Below, one piece after another: positions 12,501-21,381 of a stretch of 64,000 nt of DNA. The notes beneath the pieces were generated by a model. The model made no database searches. It had not been told where the DNA came from and worked only from the letters and a program-made list of their open reading frames with translations. Source of the DNA: Pneumocystis sp. 'macacae' (lineage: Eukaryota; Ascomycota; Pneumocystomycetes; Pneumocystales; Pneumocystaceae); contig CM030721.1 of the NCBI GenBank assembly GCA_018127085.1, positions 62,001 through 126,000 of the forward strand. Reading direction: 5' to 3'. A program made the translations under genes and the position numbers. Numbering within the stretch: the stretch's first letter is position 1; every line of letters begins with the position of its first letter.

Positions 12501-13514
12501 AGCAGAATCTCAACCTGGTCTACCAAAATCGTGTCTCCTCTGTCCTTTCCAACAACCGAGTCAAATATTTCCTTATCATTCGTATTTATAAGTGCTTTCA
12601 GAATCATGACTACGGGAACCAAGTACTCGTTTTTTCTCCATGAAAACCGGAAAATACAGTTCCCATCGCTGAGATAGTGCACCGTGTTTGTATGTGACGT
12701 CTCGTCCGGCCTTACACTGCGGATCTGCGTTCCAAACTTCGTATAGTTTTTGCCTCGGTTTGAAAACGACGACCGCTCCAGCCCCATCACATAATTCCTC
12801 CTCGGAATAATAAGCATCCGTATCACCTTCTCGTTCCCATTCACAATAAAGTATCCCCCGAGCTCCTCCGCCTCTTCTCTACACTTAACCAGGTCTGCCG
12901 GTGACAGCTTCTCCATATGACACCGATTAGACTAGACCATCAACACCCAGCCCTCCAATCTCCCTCACCCACCCTGACCATAATAGGTATCTGCCCAAAC
13001 TCCTTTATATCCGTCGTCTCCTCCCCCCCATTCACACTCCACGCCACCTTCAGAAGAAGCCGTGCCTTGTACGTGCAGAAACGCTCCCGGCACTGCATCG
13101 CTAAGCTGCTTGTCCCCACTCACTCTCCCCATACCTCCGAAGGCAGTATCTTCCTGTTGACACTTGTCCGTTCCCGCATCGGCAGAGTCGGCTTTGCAAT
13201 CTGGACCTCCTCAACACGGACTACATCCACCAAACCCGTCAGTGCTTCCCCTGCAAATCACCGCCCATACACGACAACTTGTTCCCCAGTCTGCCATTTT
13301 TCCTGTCAAAAACCGACTTCTTCCCAATGTCCTGCACCGCAAGATTCAGCAGCTGCTCGTCCGTCAGCGCATTGAAAGACTTGATGTGTGGCTCGGTAGT
13401 CGCCACAAGCTCCGGATACGCGTTTTTCTTCGCACTTGGGCTCCGGAACTCCGCCTCCTTCTCCACCGTGTTGAAGCGCCTAATGCCCATCGGCGGCGCG
13501 GCCTGCGACTGCAC
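9559..13514 (-). CDS. RPA2: RNA polymerase I second-largest subunit (A135)
   Basis: At least nine exons encode the Pol I-specific beta-type subunit. 5' exons: 13271-13514, 13135-13220, 12973-13092, then one from 12931. Landmarks: [19 protein letters not shown] across a splice, [56 protein letters not shown] (fork region), [16 protein letters not shown] (hybrid-binding and catalytic-core region), [19 protein letters not shown] and a C-terminal zinc ribbon (CRTCG...CHLC at 9720-9840). With the largest subunit it forms the rRNA-transcribing active centre in the nucleolus. The gene crosses a steep base-composition gradient: the 3' exons are AT-rich like the rest of the window, the first four exons are GC-rich, and the donor of the third intron is GTGGGT. 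The protein is intact across the gradient. Confidence 0.95.
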
Positions 13515-13561
13515 AACACCCTTCGCTGCTCATTCTAAGCTATCTACGCTCCATTGCGCTA

Positions 13562-13668
13562 CCCTAACCCTAACCCTGCCCATGCACCCTAACCCTAACC
13601 CATCCCCATGTATCCTAACCCTATGAATCCTAAACCCTACCCCAACCCTATGCTAAACCCTAACTCTG
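13562..13668 (+). repeat. Degenerate telomere-like CCCTAA repeats, upstream of RPA2
   Basis: Eight CTAA cores, mostly in the form CCCTAAC, occur within about 107 nt, starting as three near-perfect units and decaying to the right (CCTAAACCC, CTAACTCTG). The array fills the 288-bp gap between the RPA2 start (13514) and the PIL1 stop (13802), so it sits in the RPA2 promoter position. AAACCCTAA-type teloboxes are known binding sites for telobox/Tbf1-like factors at ribosome-biogenesis promoters; whether that applies here is inference. Confidence 0.85.
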
Positions 13669-13801
13669 CCACCGCCCGCCCTGCTCATGCAACCCCAACC
13701 CTGCCCTCCTGCCTCACGTGTCCATGCTGCTCACCCTCTGCAACATGCGCGCCCGCCAAAGCCCCCACCAGGCCCCGCCAAAGCACTCGCTGGAGCACCC
13801 G

Positions 13802-14686
13802 CTAAAGGCCCTGCTTCTCCAGCTCCCGCCCCACCACTGCAACCGCCGACTCCCCCCGCCCCCCCTCCAGCTGCCCCGGCCGCCACGCCTGCAGCGCCTC
13901 CTCCGCCTCCAGCAGGAGCTCCCTCGCCTCCTTCTCCCCCTCATACCCCACCCGTGTGTCCCCAGGCATCACTGGGCTGTCGTCCAGCAGCTCCAGCAGC
14001 CTCCGTCCATAGTGCGACAGCAGACACTGCTTCTCCCCCCGCTCCTGGACCGCCTGGAAGTACATGTTGTATGCCTCCTTCAGCTTCTGCCGCGACACAT
14101 GTGTCAGCTGCGCCTCGGCCACCAGGTTCTCTGCCTCCAGCCGCACCAGCCGCTGCTCCTGCTCCCGCACCCTCCCCGACTCCCCCTCCCGGTGCCTCAG
14201 CACTGCAATCTGGTCCGCCAGCTTCTGCTTTGCATCCCGCAGCGGCTGGACCGAGTTCTCGATGTTCCGGATCGTCTTCAGCACCCGCCGCGAGTCGTCG
14301 ATCTGGCTCGCATGGTTCTCCTCAATGTCTCCGATCTCCGACAGAATCACGGCAACCTTGTCGCTCAGGTCCCCAATCGCCTCGTCTCCCGTCTCCTCTC
14401 CTGTCGCCATTGGCAACGCCCCCTCCTACTCCCCAACCCACCCCACTGCGACAGCTGCTGCGCAACCGCCTGTTGCTCGCGCCCCGCTGCCTCATATGCC
14501 GCAACGAGCCCGTTCTCCGTCTTGATTAGCTTCGGCAGGCTTGTGTGTGTCGCGTTTCCCCGCAGACTCAGAAATGCAAAGCCTGTGTCTGTAAGCAGCG
14601 CCACTGGCATGCGACCCACGGTGTCCGCCTGTGCGGGACGAGCGCGAGGCCGGCCGGCTGTGGCGCAGCGAGTGCGAGCGGTTCAT
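13802..14686 (-). CDS. PIL1: Eisosome core component Pil1/Lsp1 (BAR-domain)
   Basis: Exons 14620-14686, 14442-14588 and 13802-14400 give 270 residues. The start MNRSHSLRHSRPA resembles the basic Pil1 N-terminus; an in-frame Met at 14701 is an alternative. The BAR-domain landmarks are all present: SLPKLIKTE, AQQLSQWGEETGDEAIGDLS across the second splice, IRNIENSVQPLRDAKQKLAD, RLEAENLVAEAQLTHVSRQK, LKEAYNMYFQA and RRLLELLDDSPVMPGDTR. Pil1 proteins assemble into the furrow-forming lattice under the plasma membrane. The gene lies at the GC peak; both introns begin GTGGGT (the first only 31 nt, the second 40 nt). The C-terminus is shorter than in typical Pil1 proteins and, after the BAR region, is compositionally biased (Gly, Glu, Arg), so the last 25 residues may be drifting. 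Confidence 0.88.
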
Positions 14687-14743
14687 TGCTCGGCGCCCCA
14701 AGTGCTGTCCTTGATAAGGGGTTGACTGTGCGCGCTCTCGACT

Positions 14744-14816
14744 GCACGTGTGATGTAGTGGTTATCATGTTCGCCTCACACGCGAGAGGTCCCCGGTTCG
14801 AGCCCGGGTACGTGCA
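14744..14816 (+). tRNA. tRNA-Val (anticodon CAC), no intron
   Basis: The 73-nt sequence folds cleanly: acceptor stem GCACGTG/TACGTGC, D arm ATG-CAT, anticodon stem TTCGC/GCGAG around loop CTCACAC (anticodon CAC), and T arm CCCGG/CCGGG with TTCGAGC loop. The internal promoter A box (TGATGTAGTGG) and B box (GGTTCGAGCCC) are intact. The D-stem pair is A-T where many valine tRNAs have G-C, with both sides changed. No TTTT run, the normal Pol III stop signal, follows on the plus strand until about 15622. Confidence 0.95.
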
Positions 14817-14926
14817 GCGCGCCCGCTGCCTTATTGTGTGTCCGAGCACGGTCTGCACAGCCGTCTGCGCGGAGATGCTGCGCTGATTGGGTGGCAGTGT
14901 GCAGTGCCTGCCAGCATTGGGCTGCA

Positions 14927-14980
14927 TGCAGGGCTAGGTAGGGCTAGGGCTGGGGCTCCAGTGGAGGGCAGGGTTAGGGC
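14927..14980 (+). repeat. Degenerate telomere-like TTAGGG repeats, right side of island
   Basis: GGGCTAGG, GTAGGGC, GCTAGGGC and GGTTAGGGC occur within about 54 nt between the tRNA-Val and the SHR3 stop. They read as TTAGGG-type units on the plus strand, opposite to the CCCTAA array at 13562-13668. The array is short and imperfect, so it is less certain than the left one. Confidence 0.6.
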
Positions 14981-14996
14981 GGGAAGAGGGTGGGGG

Positions 14997-15631
14997 CTAT
15001 GTCTTGGCATTGGTGTCGGGGGAGCGCCTGCTGTGATGCCTCTTGGGGCGCCGGAGGGGAGAGGAGTGGAGGACGGTCTGCTCGGCACAGAACTGGCTGC
15101 TCTGGAGGACGAGGATGCCGATGAGGATGAGGGCGAGGACGACCTGGGAGGCGGCCAGCACCTGGAGGGCATCGGGGTTGGTGAGGGGTGTGTAGCTGTG
15201 GAGGAAGAGAGTCTGGAGGCCTGGGGGGATGAGTGTGGGAGATGAGGGGGGAGGGGAGGGATACCGTGTACAAGATAGACGATGTAGACGAGGATGCCGG
15301 CGACATAAAGGACGAGGCTTCCGCTGTCGAAGAGGAGGTTGCTCTGGTTGCCGCCATAGAGCTTGATGGCGTGTGCAAGGAAGCCGAGGCAGATTGCAGC
15401 ATGGAGGACGAGTCTGTGTATGGGTGGAGCAGTGTAGAGCAGCTGGTAGTATGTTTCGGCATTGAGGAGCGCCTGGTCAGTGACGGGATTGACCCAAAGG
15501 GTAAAATGGTCAACAATCCACTAGTGGGGGTGAGTGAGTGTTTATTGGCAAGAACATACATTGTTGAAGAGGATTCCAAGAAAAAAGGAGCTGCTGCAGA
15601 CAATGAGGTAGCTAGCGAGCGTTTTTTTCAT
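14997..15631 (-). CDS. SHR3: ER chaperone for amino-acid permeases, Shr3/Psh3 family
   Basis: Three exons, 15560-15631, 15265-15520 and 14997-15220 (introns of 39 and 44 nt), give 183 residues. The first membrane segment SYLIVCSSSFFLGILFNN is followed by WIVDHFTLWVNPVTDQALL, then three further hydrophobic stretches (LVLHAAICLGFLAHAIKLY, LVLYVAGILVYIVYLVH, LAASQVVLALILIGILVLQ) and a basic, Arg-rich tail. Four membrane segments and this N-terminal pattern match the Shr3 packaging chaperone, which holds amino-acid permeases in the ER membrane until they fold and exit. The gene is on the right slope of the GC island. Its coding strand is C-rich while that of PIL1, transcribed the same way, is G-rich. 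Confidence 0.8.
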
Positions 15632-15903
15632 TTTCTTGGTGTTCTTATGGAAACCGAGGCTGTCGAAGGCATTTGGTGTGGCGAGGATGAACGAGAGGAC
15701 GAGTGTTGTTTTCTGAGGAGGCGCTGAGCAGCATGTCTTGGACAGCAGGACAGCTGTTAATAGCCAGTGGGGGCTATGTATCGTTTGCCTGGTCCGGCAT
15801 TGCTGTGTTTTTGTTTGAATCTACAATAAGATGCCCAGCCTATAGATCAAGTAGGACAACGCAACGGCTACCTGTTGAAAATCTTTGCGAGTTCTATCAT
15901 GGA

Positions 15904-17177
15904 TTAGTATATGGGAAGGGAAGGTCTGGATGGACTTTTGCGAAGCGGATCCCCAGGCTTGAGTTCTGGAAGAACCACTTTCCACTCGATATACGCATTG
16001 CCCTTCTTTGAACTGGACGCAGAGCGCGATGTATCCCATATAGGCATACCCTTTCCTGAAAAAACATCAACACGACCTAAAATATGGTAAGTTTTTGAAG
16101 ATTCCGGGGAAATGGGGCTAATATAGACCCGACTGCACCGTATCACCTGGGCGTTTTGTTACATTGAAATAATCTTGATTGAATAGCTTGATTTTCCGCG
16201 TCCATTCGCCTAGTAATGCATCTAAAAGAGAAATAGTTTCGGTTCGATAAAGATCGTTGTTTTTTCTTCTCCAGCCGCTTTTTGAGTAAGGTTTTTCGAC
16301 AATAGTGATATAAAGATCCCCTGCTTCCCAATCTGGACTTTCATTTGCCTCGTTTTGGAAAACAATTTGATAGCCATACGGTGCACCTGGTGGAATATTT
16401 AATGTATATGTTTCAGTATCTTGCATAACTTTGTTTCCATTGCAAACAGTGCATGGATAGGAAACAATATGTCCTTTTCCAGAGCATTCATCACAGCTGC
16501 TTTATTAGTGAATGTGTTTATCAAGACGATGACATACATAATTTGATATGTTTGGTATAGCCCTGGTATTACCATTTGACGTACAATATGGATACCATGT
16601 CCGTCGCACTTGGGACATAGAGTAGAGCTATGCTTATGCTTAGGATCTTTTCCTGATCCCTGGCAATGACGACATATGATTTGTTTGTTGATATTAATAG
16701 TAATCGTGGACCCATAATATAACTCTTCCAGTCCAACTTCTATAACTTTTTCCATATTAGGGCCACGTTTTGCCCCTTGAAAATGCTTTTCAAATATTTT
16801 TGAAAAAACATCAAATGGATCATAATATTCGCCGCCTTTATTTTCTTCGTGCTTTTTTAGGCCTTCCTCTCCATGCATATCATATATTTTACGTTTTTCA
16901 GGGTTGCTTAGTACTTCATATGCATAGGCAATATCACGAAACATCTTTTCATCTCCACCATTCTTGTCTGGATGCCATTTTTTCGAAAGACGCAAATAGG
17001 CTTTTTTTAATTCTTTGTTGTCTGCATTACGGTCTACATCAAGGATCTAAATATGTATTATTTTTAACTTTTAGGAATATATTTTTGTTTAACCTTATAA
17101 TAGTCTGTTTCTGCTAAAATAAAAGAAAAAAGGAAGACAGAATAAACTAAGTATATAAATAGATGTATTTTTATCAT
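15904..17177 (-). CDS. SCJ1: ER-lumenal DnaJ co-chaperone (Scj1/ERdj3 type)
   Basis: The first exon encodes a signal peptide ([19 protein letters not shown]) and TDYYK; a 47-nt intron leads to the J domain with the HPDK motif and ending before [10 protein letters not shown]. Then come four zinc-binding CxxCxGxG-type repeats ([32 protein letters not shown]), the last two after an intron near 16,510, and the substrate-binding C-terminal domain ([43 protein letters not shown]). The family stimulates BiP/Kar2 ATPase in ER protein folding. The 3' end is uncertain: the frame reaches a stop at 15904-15906, but a further intron and short last exon are possible. The intron near 16,130 needs an unusual GTCTAT donor. 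Confidence 0.85.
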
Positions 17178-17469
17178 TTTTATGTATTTAAAAATTAAAA
17201 AAAATGCACTTTCTTAGAAAAATTTACTAAATGCTAGAATTAACGTTATATAGAAGTTTCCGTAGAGAATGTCGATTCATGAGATGAAGGAAAAAATATG
17301 TTTAGATAATTGAAGGTAAGTAGATTAATATTTGTTGAAAATAATTTAGTATTAATTTTTTTTAGGTCCAAAAGACTTATTTTTGTTTTGTTTTTTCTTT
17401 TTAAATAAATTGTTTGAAAGAATTAAATTGCAGTGTTGTACAAGAAATATATAAAAAGTTGTTGTAAAG

Positions 17470-20400
17470 ATGAGTTTATCTGCACCACCTTTACCAAATA
17501 TTACAGAAGGCATGGTTCCTTTGAAAGAAATTGTATGTTTTTTAATGAATGATCCTTGTGTTGTTTTTTAATACTAGTATAGATTGAGCGTCTTGTTTAT
17601 TATGCTTTTTCAGAGCTTCAGAATATATTAGAGATGTAAGATATTATTTAATATCGTTTATTCTTATAAATGATTACATTGAAGACTTCCTTCTATGAAT
17701 AATGTTATGAAAAAACGAACAATACTTGAATATTTATTATCAACAAAAAGACAAATGATTAAGTTATACGTTCTTGTTAAATGGGCCCATAGTTCTGAAG
17801 AAGTGAGAAGATGCATTGTATTTATATTTTAGAAAAGTATTGTTTTTAATTTTGATAGGATATAGTTGCATTTTTACAAGGTCAAAAAAATTGTTTTTTA
17901 AACCTTATTCATGCATTGAAAAAAGTTGCTGATCAATTGTCATATGCTCGGTATTTCTTTTTTTGTTTATGTCTATATTCATTATGTTTTAGTGTAAGGA
18001 GTCCGGATATTTCTACTGCTATAGAAGTTTTTTCAACTGGAACTTTCCCTCGGCTTGAGTTTTCGGAAACATCTGTAAGAAGTTATAGTTTATCATATTG
18101 ATTTTTTATTCATTTCAGACTGCATTTATGCTTCCTGATAGTTTAAAATCTAGTGAAGTTTTGCAAACTTTTAATACGCTTAATATATTGATTTCGTTGA
18201 GGCTATCTTTGTATCAAGTAATACCGTATCCTATGGTATTTTATGTTGTAGAAAATGGGAGGGCTAAATTTGTAGTTAAAAATGAATTTGTGATTTTTTT
18301 GAGTTTTGTTGGTGAAAATATTTCTAAGATAGATGATTTTGTATGGTTTTTAGTTGATTTTGAATGGAATTTTGACGGTGCGCCTATTATAAGTGATGAT
18401 ATAAAAGATGAGATTGAAAAATTTGCTAATGAAATTTTGAAATCATCTCTCATTCAAAAAAAAGAACCTTTGGTAGAATTATATAATTTTCTTCGTAAGT
18501 TTTATATTAATTTTATTTTTTTTAATACTTTAAGATAAATTTACTCTGTTTTATAAATTTGAAGCTATTGTTACTGAAGCAAAAGAAATGTCTTTTAAAG
18601 GATGGAAAGATAAACTTAATGTTAGTTTTGATAATTTTAAAAGAATTTTGACACTGAAATATTGGCCAGTATTGTAGAAGATGTTATCTTTTATATTTAT
18701 TTTTAATTAGTTTTAGGACCTCTTCAGAAAAAAATATTAAAAGTTGGCCTAATTGTATCGGAATATTTGTTGGTGAGCCTAAAAAGAAAAATATTGCTAG
18801 TTATATGTTTCCATATAGTCGAATATCATTTGATTATGATTGTTCGGTAATATCCTATTCTTGGAAGATTGGCGATGATTTTCAATGCTGTGATAATCTT
18901 AATATAGTGATTTAAAGTTTTGTAAGGGATGTTTTTTAACTTCTTTAGGATGAATCAAATATATCTGCTAAAGACATAATATCAAAAATTATTAATTTTC
19001 ATTCAATGATATTATTGAAAAAGGTGTATTCAACATTATTAGAGTCTGATAGTTTTTCAAGTAGTTCGGTGTTTATTTTTACTAGTAATGAAAATAATGA
19101 AAATCCCATTTTAAAAATTCTGTGTTCGAGAGGAAAAAGTATATTAATTTTTGTTAAATCTATGTGTGGAAAGTTCAGACTTGTGGAATACGATTCTTTT
19201 TTATGTTCATCTTTAATTATAAAAAATTACGAGAAACTTATTAATATTCCGAATCAGAATATACTAGAACTGCTTATTCGATTAAAATGCAAAATATTGT
19301 ATGATGATATTGAGTCAAAGGCTAAATTTTTAGGTTGGGAGGTTGTTAAGTTCCCTTCTGGATCTTTTAAACAAAAAGATTTTAAAGATAATTTTGGGTT
19401 AGAAAATAAATATACAATCTTTTTGACAAATTCTATATTAGGCTGGAATCAACCATCTTCTAAAAGTATTTTTTTTGTTGTATGTTTATTATCTGGACAT
19501 AATATCAATTGGTGGCTTTTGGAGGCAGCTATTTCGAAATATGACACTTTTTTAGGGTGGAATATTTTATGGTCTGAAAAAATACAAATTCATGATGGGA
19601 AGAAATGGAAATTTAGTGAATTAGATTTTCCAATGATTTTTGATCTTTCTCCAACTTACATTTTGCTTGAAAGTATCTGTAAATATTCTATAATAAGAGT
19701 GGCAATTCTTCAATTTTCTCGAGATCTTGATATGCGAGGTATTCATTATGGATATTTGCATGATTTTTCTATTTCTCAGTTATGGATAATACCATTTTTT
19801 CATTTTTATACTGCAGATATTTCTCCTTTAGCCAAAGTTTGGACTTGTAAAAACATGTTTGCTCAGTTTTCGTTTTATGGAAACTCTTTTAATGAACTGA
19901 AAATTGTTTTTTATGGGAAATTGACTAATCTTAAATTTTTAATAGTTTTGATGCAGCAATATAAAAAAGATGATATTGAACTTAAGGTCAAATCTAGTTA
20001 TTTTTTAATAAAAGTTATTTATAGAATGGGTAAAAATATATCTTTAGTTATTGATTTGTTTCTTGAATTATGGTTAAAAATTGAAACGATTATTCGATTT
20101 GTTTTTAAATCAAATGAATTTACTCATTTCTTAGTATTAGAAAGTTTCAACATAGATGCTATTAAGTTTTCTTATTATAAAAAAAATCATTTTTGGTTGG
20201 AAATTGGATATGATAGTACTCAGAAGGTTAAATTTCCTTCCATAAAGTATTTTCTTGAAATTGGTGCTGTTGATGGTTATATAAATCCTCATGCTAGGAT
20301 TAAAACTCACCTTTGTCAAATATTAGAAGATTCTCGTGGAAATATTCGTTTATTTTCTGAAATTGTTTATAAAACTCTTCCTTTTTTGGAAGCTATTGAG

Positions 20401-20892
20401 CAATTAGAGTCAATGTCACCTGAGAAATCTGAATTTCATGTATTATTTCAGTCTTCGTTACAATTTAGTATTGTATATGTAAAAAAACGGCATGCATTGG
20501 GTGTTATATTAAGGTCCACTCCTTCTCATTTATTAGATAATGATACGATTATACTTAATGAAGGAACACTTGTATATTATATTTTTGATTTGGCGTTAAA
20601 GTATCAAATAGATTTTTTAGAGGCGTCTAAAATAAAAGGACAAAATTCTGAGAATGGTGTTGTTAACTCGGAAAATATTGTGAGTGCTAGGGCTAAGAAA
20701 TTAAATTATTTAAAATCTACGTATAATGTGATTGAGGCATGTCAATTTATATGGAGTAAAGGAATTGATGTTGGAGAAGAATACAGAAAAGCTGTTTTTC
20801 CTGTAGAGAACGGCTTATTGTGCACTTCAGATGCAATAAATTGTGTTATTAGTAAAATACACAGTATGATTTTGGGATATGAAAATACATAG
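17470..20892 (+). CDS. MED14: Mediator complex subunit 14 (Rgr1)
   Basis: About ten exons, with short introns crowded in the first 1.5 kb and one large last exon (from about 18,950 to 20,892). The start MSLSAPPLPNITEGMVPL matches the fungal Med14 opening, followed by IERLVYYAFSELQNIL, a region with LLSTKRQMIKLYVLVKWAHS (the conserved Med14 domain) and FLNLIHALKKVADQLSYAR. The C-terminal exon is divergent, with no catalytic motif. Med14 is the backbone that ties head, middle and tail of Mediator together. The gene starts 292 bp head-to-head from the DnaJ gene and is fully AT-rich, which marks the end of the GC island. Confidence 0.88.
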
Positions 20893-21381
20893 CATGATTT
20901 TGGGATATGAATTTAGAATAAAATAAGGATATATTTTTGGTGTTAATATCTTGTAAATATTTATATATGTAAATAAAAGGTTGGAAGTAGGAATGGTTTG
21001 AGGATATTAGAGTAAAATGTTTTATAATTTATGATAATTATTTTTTATTATTTTTATAGATGGTTTAAAAAATGTTTCGTTTTTTTAAATCGTTCTTATA
21101 TGCTTATATAAACATATGTTTGTGTAATAATATTAGTATATATTTTATTTCTTTTGTTCCTGTTCGCAGATTTTATCTCGATAGTTAAAAGTTCTACAAC
21201 TTAAAAATCAAAGAAACTTTAATTTGATAAAAATATATAAAAAAATACAAATAATTTTAAACTTTGTAGAAGACATAAAAGGAACAAGTTTTCTTTTTTT
21301 GCATTAGTATTAGATTTTTTTTTAGAAAAAAAGTATTAACGAAATTATTATTTATCAACGAAATTTTATAGAACTATTAAC
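20893..21381. other. Intergenic region, MED14 to MTM1
   Basis: AT-rich spacer that should contain the MED14 polyadenylation region and MTM1 promoter. A short duplicate of the last MED14 bases (catgattttgggatatga) occurs twice at about 20,864-20,910, straddling the stop codon. No other gene or RNA seen. Confidence 0.5.

Larger units (their letters stand above)
12400..16100. other. GC-rich island with smooth flanks and internal skew switch
   Basis: Hand counts of single 60-nt lines give GC of 28% at 12301, 40% at 12601, 53% at 12841 and 13141, 72% at 13801, 58% at 14221, 75% at 14641, 58% at 15241, 43% at 15601, 37% at 16201 and 32% at 16801. The rise and fall run through RPA2, PIL1, SHR3 and the DnaJ gene without breaking them. 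Strand skew on the plus strand changes from C-rich (line 13801: 33 C, 10 G) to G-rich (line 15181: 33 G, 4 C). Boundaries are approximate because the edges are gradual. Confidence 0.92.

Noticed and set aside
13687..14725. Long proline/leucine-rich open frames on the plus strand (280 and 335 residues) and similar frames around 14,838-15,245
   Set aside because: They lie opposite PIL1, the tRNA and SHR3. GC-rich DNA has few stop codons, and the peptides are low-complexity Pro/Ala/Ser or Glu/Gly runs with no domain. The minus-strand genes explain the region.
12400..16100. Bacterial or host contamination, or horizontal transfer, as source of the GC-rich segment
   Set aside because: Conserved fungal genes span both slopes, introns are of local size, and composition changes gradually with no junction. 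A misassembly cannot be fully excluded without reads.
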